64,000 nucleotides of DNA from Scedosporium boydii (GCA_002221725.1 NJFT01000214.1:1-64000); one strand, 5' to 3'; counted from the stretch's first letter, positions 1 to 11,068 are shown. The notes: generated from the sequence alone by a model not told the origin. Translations and numbers: made by a program.

Positions 1-409
1 TTTTTGACCTTTTTTTTTTTTTTTTTTTTAATCTATATTTTACATCTGACTGTGTGGGTCGGCAGAACCTCGGATAGATTTAAAAAAAAAAGTGGAACTC
101 TTCCGACAGAAGCAGGCAGAACGCAGTCCAGTTATCAGAGCCAAACCTGCCTCACTACCAAGCCCACTTCCCCATCATCCCCACTAAATCAGCATCCCAA
201 GATGCTAAGTGTCTGGGAGGACATGTATATACGACTCTGATTCGAAACCTAACTGCGAGAGTATCCTGGATTATTCGACTTGTGCTGGCGACATAGCGTG
301 TAAAATCAACCTGAAAATGATATCTTCGGTTGGTCTGAAGGCTCTCTGCGCCGCCATATTAATAACACCAACGAAATGACACACTATGAAATGCCTTGTG
401 AAGAGTTTC
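1..409. other. Left edge, no gene seen
   Basis: A 19-T run near base 11 and an 11-A run near base 82 lie in unremarkable sequence. The short open frame here is mostly poly-Phe and poly-Lys from these runs and is not credible coding sequence. It is the 3' flank of the PIG-L gene. Confidence 0.5.
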
Positions 410-1400
410 CTACAACCCATCCAACACCAAATCGTTCACATACATGTAGCGACTTAGGATAATCCATCCGTACCGGAACCACTTCATCTGACTGACATGT
501 GCCGCTGTCATGGCCTCCTTCGCAGTGGCCCACCCTCTGATGCCTAAGCCATGGATGATGAAGGCCAACCTAGCAGGGTGACCTGCCTCAGTTTCCTGCT
601 CGCTTCTCGTTCCGAGGCTACCACCACCACCTAGTACGGCGAGACGATTCACCACTAGCTTCACCAATAATACGTCAAATGGGCCGGAATATTTCCTCAA
701 GAAGCTCACGGTCGTCAAGGTATAGAGATCCACCGGTATTATTCTCTCCTTAGGATCCTCAGGGTTAGGGTCCTTTAGCATGAGTGACGAGACAAAGGCC
801 TTTGCGCCGTGGTAGAGCGAAATGTGATTGGGGTGAGAAGAGATGCCTTGAGAGTCAAACGTGATAAGGGTGTCAATGGTTGGGTCATGCGAGTTGGAGC
901 TGGATGTAAATGTTTCGTGGAGAACAGTCGCTATCTTTTCAGCAGACCAGGTGATGTTCATTGAGTCGGGAAAGTTCCTAACAACCAATCCATCCATGTT
1001 AGTTTTCAAATCCCCGACGGCATTTACACCTAACAAGGGGGGGGGGGAGGGAACAGGGGGCATACGCAGGGTCGTCCACGGTCAACACATCGCCCTCGCT
1101 CCGCAGCCCAAGCACAAGCCCGCTCGTCACCAACTCTTTTTTCCGCGTCTCGCCGAGGCCTTCCGCATCCCCACTGCTGAGACACAAAATTCGGACATGG
1201 TTTCCTGTCTCCGGGCGTGCGAGGGCCATTACCGTGGGGGCGAAGAACATGGCCTCATCATCTGGATGGGCGATGAGTAGGCCTATGCGCTTGTTGCGGA
1301 GCGTGGGAAGAGAGGCGGTAACCTCGGCGAGCATCGTATCCAAATATAGCGTTGGGATGACGATGAGAAGCGCGGTGACGAATAGGAGTGTTCGATTCAT
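410..1400 (-). CDS. GPI12: N-acetylglucosaminyl-phosphatidylinositol de-N-acetylase (PIG-L/GPI12)
   Basis: Predicted enzyme of the second step of GPI-anchor synthesis in the ER: it removes acetate from GlcNAc-PI. Two exons, 1400-1066 and 977-410, joined across an 88-nt intron (donor GTATGC, branch ACTAAC, acceptor TTGTTAG), give 300 aa, in the range of the family. Residues 4-20 form an N-terminal membrane anchor, and the zinc/catalytic motif AHPDDE is at residues 44-49. Exon 2 restores the family order: [10 protein letters not shown], then [13 protein letters not shown] with the metal-binding histidines, and a C-terminal WFR...ILSRYMYVN block. A shorter intron ending at a nearer AG would also stay open but lacks the branch site. 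The intron contains a 13-G run (C-run on the coding strand). The start is the Met just before the hydrophobic segment. Assignment is firm from motif order. The symbol follows yeast usage. Confidence 0.9.
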
Positions 1401-1976
1401 CCTGAAAAGGGGCTTGATGGTTTTCGCTGTGTGACCTCTGCTCTTGAAGCGGGAACCCTCTTGGCATTCCACAACTGAGCACGCACGACTTTAACTTGAA
1501 GAGGTCCAGGAATCTACCAAATCACAGTAAAGGATAAATATCCAAATGCTCGGTCGAGGATGAGAAGGGTCACCGTCAAAGTGGAAACAATCTGACGCGC
1601 AAGACAGGTTGTTTTCTAAAACAAATTTGGCCTTATATCTCAGGCCGACATGAGACCAGTCCTGATCTGATGACTTCACTCTGCTCAACGCTAAAATTGT
1701 TAAATAACTAGACGAAAGTAACGATTATCTCAAGTTGGTCGACCATGCAAGCTATATTTACGGGATCGTTGGATAGACACGAAATCCGAACTATTTTGTT
1801 CTGTTTCGCTGCATCGCCCGCACTTTGCTGACCTAACAATATACGCCGTTGTGCAATCTCGATTTTTCAGAAACCGGTTGGCAAGCAAACAACTAATTTA
1901 TTATTTCATCAATTTAGCGTGCATTTCCGACTTCTTCGACCCTACGTGCATAAACTAGACTAAGCCATGTCCCTTC
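1401..1976. other. Intergenic, convergent/promoter space
   Basis: This holds the promoter of the PIG-L gene and the 3' flank of the downstream LVIVD-repeat gene. No open frame here has recognisable content, and no TATA box stands out. Confidence 0.4.
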
Positions 1977-3546
1977 TCAGGCTGCACAGCTCAAGTCCGT
2001 CAACTTCACCACCCAAGCTCCCCTCTCGATAGTGTTAATGAAGATGAATCCCGACTTAAAGTAGGCATACGACGACCACGATCCGACAAACTCTACGATG
2101 CCGCCGCCCTCCTCCTCGTCGTCCTCGGGGTAGATATCGAAATGCGCAACCTCACAAACGCTCGATCCCGTAGGATCCTCCGGAATCGACCTCGCATCAA
2201 GAACACGAAGACCCGCACCGTAGTGGGACTGGTAGACGATCCCGTCAATGACGTAGTGGTTATGATCGATCGACTTGGTCTTGGCCTTGTAGAAGCCCGT
2301 CTGCTTGGGATTCTCCAAGTCCCTAATGTCCCAGATAAACGTAACGGGGTATCCATCCGCGCCAGGACCGGCCTTGTCTGCCTCATCAAGCTCGTCGTCG
2401 AGAACGAGGTACTCTTGGTTGTTCACGTCAAGGACCCATCCCTGGTGGGTGTAGCTGGCACCTTCGTACGACGTGCGGGAAATGATGTGAGTGCCGTTCT
2501 TGTCTTCGACGTCGTAGATGGTGAGAGTGTCCTCATTGTAGCCATAGCAAATCTCGCGGCCCTCGTACCTCTCGTCGGGCCCATGATAAACGAGGCACTG
2601 CGCGTCATGCACGTAGCCATCTCCAGCCGCGCAGCCCGGCGAGGTGGGGTTCGCGGGGTCGGACAAGTCGATGAAGATGAGGCCGGCTCGGCAGGCATCA
2701 GTCCTGGGTTGGGCGCCGACGCTGACGGCGTAGTTGCGTTCCTCGTTGATGACGACGTTGTGAGTCCTTCCGATGGGGAGGTCAGCGTAGAAGCCCGTGA
2801 GGTCGTTGAACTTGTCGAAGAGGACCGGATTGGCCGGGTCGATATCCAGAAGCTTCTTCAAGTCGAAGATCTGGATTCCGTGGCCCTCGGCTTCGGATCC
2901 AATGATGGCGTAGTGCTTGTACACTCTGATTTCTCTCCAGATAGAGGGAACGGAGTACTGAGGGAGTCGGCCGAGATATATGAGTTTGCCCTCGCTGCTG
3001 ATCTCTACGAAGGCGGTGCCGTCTACTTGGCCGATGGCGACAAACTCTCGACCATCGTCCGACGTCCACCCCCAGGATGAGGAACCCTCACCTTCACTAC
3101 CGCCCAGTGCGGAGTGGGGGAGGAAGTGATAGAGATCCGCCTGGGAGTGTCAGCAGAAGAACCCACTTGATGTTGACAGGAGTAGATACTTACATTGTGA
3201 CATCGGAAGGTGTTGTTCTTGTCACCAGCAATTGCCTCTGCGATGCCGTCCTTGCAGGCCGTGTAGCCAAGCTCAGGATACTGACTGCTCTCCAGGCGTC
3301 CGGCAGCTCGTTGGCTTTCCCATGATTTCTATTTCTATATTAGTAAACCGACATAGCCACCTAGCCGCATATTCTTCTTAGAGCGCATACCTGTTTCCTG
3401 GCTAATAATTCCCGGTGCACCTGGCCCGACTCATACCGTTCCAAGGCAGCAGACGGATCTACCTGCTCCTGGGCGACAGCAGCGCCGGGGAGAAGAAGGG
3501 ATGCGCACAGCGCTAGGATTGGATTAACGTAAACCATAGCAAACAT
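1977..3546 (-). CDS. Secreted LVIVD-repeat (choice-of-anchor B, 'regulatory P domain') protein
   Basis: Three exons, 3546-3391, 3328-3194 and 3140-1977 (all phase 0, introns 62 and 53 nt), encode 484 aa. Residues 1-25 are a signal peptide ending in AVAQ. A short helical segment (YESGQVHRELLARKQ...WESQRAAG) follows. Then comes the usual fungal block with GYTACKDGIAEAI and DLYHFLPHSALG. The rest is beta-propeller-like with repeated IFDL, IFIDLSDPANP, IYDV, IWDI and LRVLD strands, the LVIVD pattern. Conserved HDAQC, THQGW and DHNHY blocks are present. The function of this family in fungi is not known. A secreted or surface protein is the safe reading. A TATA-like box lies about 92 bases upstream of the start. 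Confidence 0.85.
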
Positions 3547-3637
3547 AAAGGGGCTTGTGGATGGGGTGAGAGTGTTATGGCATCTGTAGAAGACTACTGC
3601 TTCCTCACTGCGTTTCAGGCCATGAGCATTCTGGGAT

Positions 3638-3645
3638 CTTTATAG
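3638..3645 (-). promoter_or_regulatory. Candidate TATA box for the LVIVD-repeat gene
   Basis: The minus strand reads CTATAAAG, 92 bases upstream of the ATG at 3546. Position and sequence fit a core promoter. Transcription start is not known. Confidence 0.45.
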
Positions 3646-5209
3646 TCCACATCCCTTCCAAGATCAAAACACAAGTCCCTCGAACAAGCTTCCATGTCGG
3701 GTCTTTTGTAGTGAAGGCAATATGTTCTTCACCGTCGTCCTTCCCAGATAGTGCTCGGCCGAATGCAACGATTTCATGCCGGAACTTTCGTTGGGATCCA
3801 TGCGGATCGTCGGAAGCGCAGCGCAATCCACACGAAAGCCCGCTTCAAAATGTCAAGAGCTTCCACATTCAGCGCTGACCAACAACATCCATCTCTTACC
3901 TTCTACCAAACGCCCGATCCTCAGCGCAAAGATCCCTGTGACATGTGCCTAACTGTCCCATGTAATTGTCTTGCCTTCTCCTTGTCAAGGCACTCGGGCA
4001 GGATTCGCAACCAAGCTTAAATACAACCTTATGATATATTACCCCGCCAAATCGGGAAGGTCGCTTCGGCAGATGATTTCGTCAATGCAACCCACGCAAT
4101 CAAGCCTTGAAGATAGCGCAATTTATTCAAGATCGCGTGTGGCGGTCCCGATGTAGAAGGCACGGAGTTAAAAGAGAAGCTTGTGGACCCCACGTCGAGG
4201 AAACCTTAAAGAACAGGGATTAGCTCTGCAAGCAACTGCCTGTCGGGGAAACGGGGAATTTTCGCTGCGTTACTTGAGGTCTATTGGAGGTGAGATGAGT
4301 AGCTTGCGCGATTCGTTGTAGGAATCACAGAATTTCAAGGTTACGGCGCAGATCTGACATGCGTCGGCGGGAACTTTGGGAAGGACTCGGACTGCAAAAG
4401 GCCCTTGGCTATTTTGAGGCCAACTTGGGATCAAGTTGTTGATATCCAGTCGGTAATTCTCCAGTTGTTAGTTATTCTGCTGCCTAGAGATATCGAGACA
4501 TTGTGATGGCTGTGCGTTAAGGTAAGGAGCCGAGAATCAAGATGTCCATCCTGGCATGTTGATATTTGCTCCTCTCGCGAAGGAGGATTCCTTATCTACA
4601 GAAGCGCCCACTCTCATTCCCTATAGCATCTGTACTAATAGACCTACCGGCTGGCCCTGTCCACCATTACCGAGTGGCTGTTATATCCCAAATATAGCAG
4701 GACCAACCTTGCTGGTGCACGGTAGGATTTTCGCGACATCCTGAACGTTCTGCCAGTCCAGTGCCAAGACTAGGCCGGATAGCGCTCGGCTATAGGAATT
4801 GTGAGTACCTAGATTCATCTTCTCCATTCCCGGAAAGAAAATGCGCACCATACCCTCATCTCATGACCAGTGTTATCGGTGTACGATACTAAGATTGTCA
4901 GCGTCAAGAAGGACCTCTGTTGGAGCACCACATTCGTATTTCCCTCTCAAGTGTGCCGTATCCATTCGATTACATCAGGTAAATCAGAAATGATATATTC
5001 CGTCCTAAGAATCTAAGATAGGCTATAGCATAGCCGCTGTTTTACATCCAGACTGGCGTGAAACATGTAACCTCTCTGGAACGAATAGACAAAATATAGT
5101 CAGTGAAGGTAGTATAGCAAAGGTCTATCAGACACACGAGTCCATTCTGAAAGCCGTAATGTGCAACCAAGCTTGGCTGTGAAACCCCTCGCAATCACAA
5201 TTAAACTCA
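3646..5209. other. Intergenic, no gene seen
   Basis: About 1.5 kb between two genes on the same strand. Open frames of 60-90 codons occur on both strands but none shows a family motif, exon structure or bias that would support a gene. It contains upstream control sequence of the LVIVD gene and the 3' flank of the galactose oxidase gene. Confidence 0.4.
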
Positions 5210-7198
5210 TCATGGGAGTAAAACTTGGATCGTCTTCGCGATACTGGGGACCCCAACAGCATTCAAAGCAAACAGCATCCAGTATCCCGGCAACAATTTC
5301 CCAGCATCCCCAGGGGTTGAAAGCCGGTACGTATGGCCGTCCGAAGACCCCGAAAGCGGCACCCTTCGCTGGTCGGTATTCACTCCATGCGTCGTCGATC
5401 CGAATCGGACCAGTGAAAAAGTAGCGTCCGTATCAGTTTCAACTATCAAATCGTCACCGGGATGGATGGCGGCTGACGAAACGGAAACAATGTTTGGTCT
5501 TTGGGCCCTCGATCCGTCGCCGTTGAAAAGGTAGGGAGGCGACCAGATTTGGGCGTCAAAGTGATTCTCCTTACATCCTTTCCCACAGAGGCCGCCCCCT
5601 CCGCTGAGGACGGTTGCGTCGGGTAAGAGAAGACCAATACTGTGATAAACACGAGCGACTGCAAGAGGCGCCACAATGTTAAAGGAGTTCGTCTGCGGGT
5701 CGAAAAGTTCGCAGGGAAGAGCCGCGGTCTCATCTTTGAAGGGTTTCGCGTAGGATTGGCCACCCATGACAATAACCTTACCATCGGGAAGGACAACGGC
5801 ATTACCGAAGGAGCGAGCGTACGACATACTCGGTAGCTTGGTGACTTGAGCCGGGCTGTTGGGGTCACCAATCTGAACAATATTGGCGTGGTCTGTCGCA
5901 TACGAGTCTTCATAACTCGGCGCGCCTCCTGCAGTGAAAATCTTTCCTTCGACGGCATCAAACATCGCAGCCATCCCGCACATCGCGTGTTCATCGTCCC
6001 CGCGGGCACCAGCATCCGTAACAGACCCGCCGTTGTCAACGCCATACCAATGCATCGCTTTGCTAGGACCAGCTTGAAATATGGTATTACCCGACCAAGC
6101 AAAAATCCAGCCGTGATTATCAGATCTCCAGATGCCACCTACATCCTCTGTCAACATTGGCGTGACATCGCATCCCGGAAGAGCCGTCCAGGAGTTGCCG
6201 TCCCAGATTTCGCCGTTCTTACCGCCCTTGGGACCGCTCCAGGAGCCACCGATTGTCCACGTCCGGCCGTCGGGTAGGAAGGTCTGAGATTGGTAACCAC
6301 GTCCGATGGTCATATCTGGCAGGCCTGACCACTCGTTGTTCTCAGGGTTGTAGACGCTGGTCTTCTTGTTGTCGTTACCGCCCGTGACTATAATGAGGCC
6401 GTTGACGTCCATAGAAATCCCTGGGCAAAACATGTCGTGTTGCGTGTTTGAAATGGTGCGCGGAGTCAAGTCTCTCGTAACGGGATTCCATTCAATAGTC
6501 TCCGTAGAGTCGGCACCGTCCGGATAGTCGTCTGGGCGGGAAGCAGCCCAAAACACAAAGGTACCATCTTTCGCATGGGCGCCAGCGACCGCGACAATGG
6601 GAAAGTCGACCGTAACCTCCCACTGACCTTGAGTCGCTGGGTCGGGAGGTCTGAAATCATCGGGGTTCAAATTGATATCAGGCGTGTAAATCGACAAATC
6701 CGCGATGCTGGCCCATTGATAATCCTGTCCCTGAGCCTCACTATGGACCACTATCTTGACGAATCGGGCGACCTTGCTCGCGAAGAAGCTCGTCTTGGTC
6801 GTCTTGTCATCGAGGAATGTACCGTATGCCACGGGTTCGCCCCACCTCTCACCGTCATCGCTAAGGAAGATTTCGTGGCTGCCGATGTTACCGTTGTTGA
6901 CACCGTCTTGGCGTGGAATGTAGGATATGCCATTCACGACAAATCGCCGTCCCATGTCAACCTGGATCCAATGCGGAAAAGGTATTATTTCGGGGTCCCA
7001 TGGAGTGTGCCAGATGCTATCACGATTGTCATCAATTGCATTGTGAACTTCATTTCCGGGTTGTTCTGAATCCGCAGTGGCCGACCAACCATCGCGGGGG
7101 ATCAGAGTGGCCCATGGAAAGGACTCCTGGCCAAGGGCTGCTGGGAAGATGAGGAACTGGAGGCAGAGTGCCACCCTATACCAAGATTTGAGAAACAT
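5210..7198 (-). CDS. Galactose oxidase (copper radical oxidase, AA5_2) with N-terminal CBM32
   Basis: A single-exon 662-aa secreted enzyme that oxidises the C6 hydroxyl of galactose or related primary alcohols with O2, giving aldehyde and H2O2. Residues 1-23 are a signal peptide. Residues about 25-172 form a discoidin-like F5/8C (CBM32) module. Residues about 190-560 form a seven-bladed kelch propeller, followed by a C-terminal immunoglobulin-like domain. The radical and copper ligands can all be placed: Cys258 (in MFCPG) for the Cys-Tyr crosslink, Tyr302 (RGYQS), the stacking Trp320 (GGSWSG), Tyr518 and His519 (VYHS), and His604 (TTHGVN). The length is close to characterised Fusarium galactose oxidase. 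The gene stands alone. No sugar-metabolism neighbours are seen, and exact substrate preference cannot be read from sequence. Confidence 0.93.
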   Translation of the reverse strand: MFLKSWYRVALCLQFLIFPAALGQESFPWATLIPRDGWSATADSEQPGNEVHNAIDDNRDSIWHTPWDPEIIPFPHWIQVDMGRRFVVNGISYIPRQDGVNNGNIGSHEIFLSDDGERWGEPVAYGTFLDDKTTKTSFFASKVARFVKIVVHSEAQGQDYQWASIADLSIYTPDINLNPDDFRPPDPATQGQWEVTVDFPIVAVAGAHAKDGTFVFWAASRPDDYPDGADSTETIEWNPVTRDLTPRTISNTQHDMFCPGISMDVNGLIIVTGGNDNKKTSVYNPENNEWSGLPDMTIGRGYQSQTFLPDGRTWTIGGSWSGPKGGKNGEIWDGNSWTALPGCDVTPMLTEDVGGIWRSDNHGWIFAWSGNTIFQAGPSKAMHWYGVDNGGSVTDAGARGDDEHAMCGMAAMFDAVEGKIFTAGGAPSYEDSYATDHANIVQIGDPNSPAQVTKLPSMSYARSFGNAVVLPDGKVIVMGGQSYAKPFKDETAALPCELFDPQTNSFNIVAPLAVARVYHSIGLLLPDATVLSGGGGLCGKGCKENHFDAQIWSPPYLFNGDGSRAQRPNIVSVSSAAIHPGDDLIVETDTDATFSLVRFGSTTHGVNTDQRRVPLSGSSDGHTYRLSTPGDAGKLLPGYWMLFALNAVGVPSIAKTIQVLLP

Positions 7199-8500
7199 TC
7201 TTGTATGGACGAGCTACTCCTATTATCTCTCTCTACCACGCAGCTAAGGCGAGAATGGGCTTCTATAAAGAGGAGGGGCGGACGGAAGCCGAAGTATATC
7301 AAGGGGTTAATGAAAGAGGAACGCCCTCTTCAACACCCTAGATAGCAGCGAGGGGTGCCACCCAAGGGACCATCCGGGCGCATGGCCGTCCGTGATCATA
7401 TCGTGCCGTTGTCCTACGCGCCTCCGGATAGTCGGCCTCATCTAGAACATGATCAGTTCATCAGAGCCGCAATTTCGGCTATCCGAACCCCCCTAACCCA
7501 GGGCCATTCACCCGAGTTCGTCATTCTAGACCGCCGCATCTTGTTCATAGAAAGCCCAGACCTAGCTCGACCGGGAATCCCTCGCCCCTCTCGGCTCGCA
7601 CTTAATCCTTAGATATGGAACGAGGGCAATTTATTTTCGAATATGCTCATATGACGATAAGCTTTTCCCGTTCGTATTCGAGTGGTTGAAGTAAGCTGCC
7701 TAATTAGCCCGAATCGACCCGTCTTTGCTCCGAAATTTTTAACGCGGGCAATGCAACCAACCGAATGTCGAGATATTATTAGGGCACAAGCAGACCGGGT
7801 AAAGATTGATGCTGTAGAGGGGAAAGAAAATCGCGTTATCGGTACCCCTTAAGTGGGCGTGGCAACTAGAACGTGCGGGGACGAATCTAGGATAAGGACG
7901 GGATGCAGAAGAGGCGAGGAAGCATGATCAACACCCTAGTATCATAACTCCCTTTCCATTTCTCCTCCGCCTGAGCGGGGAATCGGTGGCACCCCATCCC
8001 TGCTTCACTCTGAGAGCAATGGGGTATGCCGCGTTCCGATTCCCGAATCAATTAATAAAACATGGGCTTGAGCCTCGGCATTGTAATCGCAGATTATATG
8101 GAAGATTAAAGGACACACGGCAGGGACCCCAATCTCTTTGCCTCCTGGTACTCATTGACTCTGGGCGAGTATTAGAGTATTACATACTTCAGCCTAAAGC
8201 GTTGAGAAACAGGTATTATACTCAGCTCAGATCGTCGCTTTGTTCCATCTGTTGTGACGAGATTCTGAGAGAGTTCATAAACTTATACGGTGACAATTCA
8301 ACAGCGAGGCAACTTGAAGATTGAGGAAAACAAGTCTGATAAACTAAACGAGTGACTAGCCAACAAACATTCACAAACTTAAACCGACCACCTTGAGAAT
8401 TGAAATGTGAAGAAACATGAAATCCAGATCATCGAGCCACCCCCTAAAGTTCGTCGAAAGTTCCGATGCAGTTCTACCCGGATTCGAGAGTTGACAGAGC
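7199..8500. other. Intergenic, promoter of galactose oxidase gene
   Basis: The first 150 bases upstream of the galactose oxidase start contain a TTTATAG element on the minus strand. The remaining 1.1 kb has no gene I can support. The longest frame (about 112 codons near 8.0-8.3 kb on the plus strand) has no family signature. Confidence 0.4.
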
Positions 8501-8965
8501 TTAGTAGCAAGTGCAGATGCTATAGAGGTTGTCAGTAATGAGTCTTCAGGTTCAGGGATAAGAGTCTTTGGTAACTCGAAAGGGTAGAGGAAGAGAACGT
8601 GGCTTACTTCTTGCTGTCGCAGTAGCCACCAGTGCCCTTGAGGAGGAAGCACTAAAGGAAAAAACCCTCATTAGCACAGTTTAAGGCGATGGGAAACTAC
8701 ATTATCATACCTTGACCTGGCATCCGGCGTTGCCACCAAGGAAAGCGCAAGTGAATCCGGCACGGGCTTCAAGCTCGACGTCGCGAGCCTCAACAGCGGG
8801 AGTCTGCTGGGCTTCGACCAGACCCACAAGCTGGGCGATGAGGGAGTCAATCTCGCTGGGAGCGTTGACGTCGACGCTGGCAACAGAGTCGGTGGCGGGA
8901 GCAGCCATGGCAGCCATGGGGAAGGCGATGATCGCGGAGGAGACGACGGCCTTGAAGAAATGCAT
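8501..8965 (-). CDS. Plectasin-type CSalpha-beta defensin precursor, three exons
   Basis: Exons 8965-8711, 8651-8608 and 8519-8501 join (phase 0, then phase 2) to a 105-aa precursor. Residues 1-21 are a signal peptide (...MAAMA). Residues 22 to about 68 are an acidic propeptide ending in ELEAR. The mature peptide begins near AGFTC. Six cysteines, C73-x8-C82-x3-C86-x9-C96-x5-C102-x-C104, match the cysteine-stabilised alpha-beta pattern with Gly-x-Cys before C96 (GGYC). The last residues are ICTCY, like the CKCY end of plectasin. Exon 3 is only 19 nt. Without that splice the frame stops just after DSKK and loses two cysteines. Intron 2 has donor GTAAGC and branch CTGAC before TATAG. Expected role: secreted antibacterial peptide. 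The propeptide ends in a single Arg, not Lys-Arg. A TATA box and tandem repeats sit upstream. Confidence 0.82.
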
Positions 8966-9107
8966 TTTGATGGAGGGTGGGGGTTTTCTTAAGCAGAAAG
9001 TGAAGCTTGTTTAGGCGAAGGTTGGCTGTGAGCTGATGAGAGTTGCTGTTGATGATGATGAGATGAGAAGAGAAGTTCTGTCGACAACTTGAGGGTTCAT
9101 CTCAGCT

Positions 9108-9115
9108 CTTTTATA
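9108..9115 (-). promoter_or_regulatory. TATA box of the defensin gene
   Basis: The minus strand reads TATAAAAG about 143 bases upstream of the ATG at 8965. It is the best TATA match in this gene's flank and directly follows the promoter repeats. Confidence 0.6.
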
Positions 9116-9165
9116 CTTGAATCTTCTCTTAGAATGCGACTTGTTCTCCCTTTCTCTTCGAAACT

Positions 9166-9273
9166 AACTTGCTCTCTGTTGAACCTTGCCAGTTCACGAT
9201 GCGCAGCCTGCACAGCCAACTTGCTCTCCCTTCAATCTTGCCAGTTCAGGATGCGAGTTCATGATGCACAGCC
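9166..9273. repeat. Two-copy tandem repeat in the defensin promoter
   Basis: Copy 1 (9166-9217, 52 nt) and copy 2 (9218-9273, 56 nt) are adjacent direct repeats. Both begin AACTTGCTCTC, share CTTGCCAGTTCA and GATGC, and end GCACAGCC. A shorter partial match starts near 9139. The array ends 50 bases upstream of the TATA box of the minus-strand defensin gene. Confidence 0.75.
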
Positions 9274-10129
9274 AATCACGCTCACATCGTCTGCATCGTG
9301 GACCTCTATTACAACGCAAGACATCTAGATATCGTGAGGATCATGCTAGACGCGATCATTTTTAGCGTCGGTGAAATGAAGATCCAAAATTCAGCTCTTA
9401 CAGGCAAGTCCTTCTCAAAGGATAACTGGCGATCCTAGGCGATATGTCGTTTCCAGGATCTTTTGAATAGTAATCTCGCTGCATTCTTCATGCAGTCTTT
9501 GGAATATTCTTCCGATCTGACAAGTGATCTTCGTCCAATGGCGACGATCACTGCGGCTCCGTGTAATATCCTCCTCAATATCATGATCTCGATTATGTCC
9601 GCAAATAGACGCGCAAAGGCGGACGGGAAGAAGCGTCGGGCCTTCAACGTTCGATTACCCACAGCTTCAGACTTGCCACCTTCCATGGGAGTGAGGAGGG
9701 GCAGGAGGGTTGACGCGGGGGATGTCCTGGATGCGTTGCTGTACTTCACCCAATCACTTTGTGCGAGCTTGCAGGATGCCATTTATTCGAAACGACGTCG
9801 CCACCCCCAGCTATTAACCAGCCACGCTTCGCTCAGCGTCTAGAGTAGTATCATAATTGCGCCAAATATTGAAGGCATATCCACTTCGAATACCCCATCG
9901 TCCGTGGGATAGACATCTCGCTCACCGAACCGTATCGGGTCCCCTGCCTGGTGCATCGTCGATGCTGATGTTGCCGAATCGCGGTTGCTTTATAGACACC
10001 ATCCAGGTATTAATATTCGGCCTAGGTTCGTCGCACTCGGACTCGCACTCGGATTCGGTTACCAGATTACCAGAACTCATCCTAATTTCTATGTAAATTA
10101 TAATAGATCACTGATAATGACTTGCAGGC
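9274..10129. other. Intergenic, no supported gene
   Basis: A plus-strand frame (9463-9843) and an antisense one overlap here. Neither resembles a known family or shows exon structure. It may hold upstream parts of the decayed dehydrogenase that follows, but nothing is recognisable before about 10,150. Confidence 0.35.
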
Positions 10130-11068
10130 ATGATGCTCAAAACTACCAACCTGCAACACTGGGCCCACTCAGTTTCTGGTATCCCTAACCTTCCAAATCT
10201 CAAATTATGGGTTAACAAGGCGCATGGGCTAGACTCGCAACCTGTAACAGCACTGGCTGCTCGGGGAATCTCGATCAAAGATTCTGGAGGTGGAAGGAAT
10301 ACAACTGCCGCGGCAGCTTTATACCTCACAATCGCAATTGGTGCATTTCGACTCTTCTCAAGGGGCCGAAAAGGCAGCTAGGACGCAGAATAGGGGCAAC
10401 CTCTTCGAAGCCATGGGGAAAGCGCGGGAAAGTTGTGATCCTGCTAACAAAACCGTTGGTATTGTCGGGTACGAGCGGATTGGAAAGCGAGTTGGAGAGT
10501 TGCTTTCAGCCCTGGGAATGGGAGTTCATTGTTTCAAGAGAAACCAAGGGTCTGAGAATGTGGCCAATGAGGAAGGGGCCATTGTGTATGACGATTTGGA
10601 TGAGATCTGACGGAGGGGGATTGTGTAGTCCTGTGCTGTTTGTATTCCCCAGAGACACATCACATTCTCAACTGGACGTGGATTGAGGGACTGAACAGGG
10701 GAGTAAGAATTGTGAATGTTGCTCGTGGTAAGTGCATAGATGAAGCAGCCTTGGTGAGAGGCTTGGAAGAGGGAATAATCGGCGGTGTAGGGCTGGATGT
10801 TTACGAAACCGAGTAAGTCGATATCTGCTCTTGTCGGTGTTGTGGCCGTTTCTCAAGCGTAGCGTATTAAACAGTATCTCCGGGCAAGATGTCCATCCAA
10901 AGTTGTTAAAGTTCAATATTGCCAGTCTATATTAACACCGAGCAGGCCCGTATCATGCTCCACCTTGCTGTCAACGCCGGCTACGGCCTTGATGAGATTC
11001 AGGGCTTGCTTGAAGGTCCTCTTAGAAAGGCTAACACTTCAACAAACGTTAGCATCTTCGATCCGTAA
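10130..11068 (+). pseudogene. Decayed D-isomer-specific 2-hydroxyacid dehydrogenase
   Basis: The family can be read in order but in different frames. First LPNLKLWVNKAHG...ALAARGISIKD with TTAAAALYLTIAIGAFRLFS (about 10,180-10,365). Then, after a +1 slip in a G-run, EKAART...NKTVGIVGYERIGKRVGELLSALGM, the NAD Rossmann motif (10,371-10,610), ending in an in-frame TGA. Then, after a further one-base slip in another G-run, VVLCCLYSPETHHILN and VRIVNVARGKCIDEAALVRGLEEG (10,626-10,812), the family's catalytic-half signature. A possible intron follows (GTAAGT...AACAG), then a frame with another TAA, and a C-terminal EQARIMLHLAVNAGYGLDEIQGL ending near 11,068. The catalytic His region cannot be followed intact. 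Intact relatives reduce glyoxylate, hydroxypyruvate or other 2-keto acids with NAD(P)H. At least two frameshifts and two stops make it a pseudogene unless the sequence is wrong. Confidence 0.75.

Noticed and set aside
4..240. A 78-codon frame starting in the left T-run
   Set aside because: Low-complexity Phe and Lys stretches, no motif.
1035..1047. G-run in the PIG-L intron as a frameshift site
   Set aside because: It falls inside the spliced intron, so it does not affect the protein.
2142..3080. A 312-codon plus-strand open frame
   Set aside because: Antisense shadow of the LVIVD-repeat gene.
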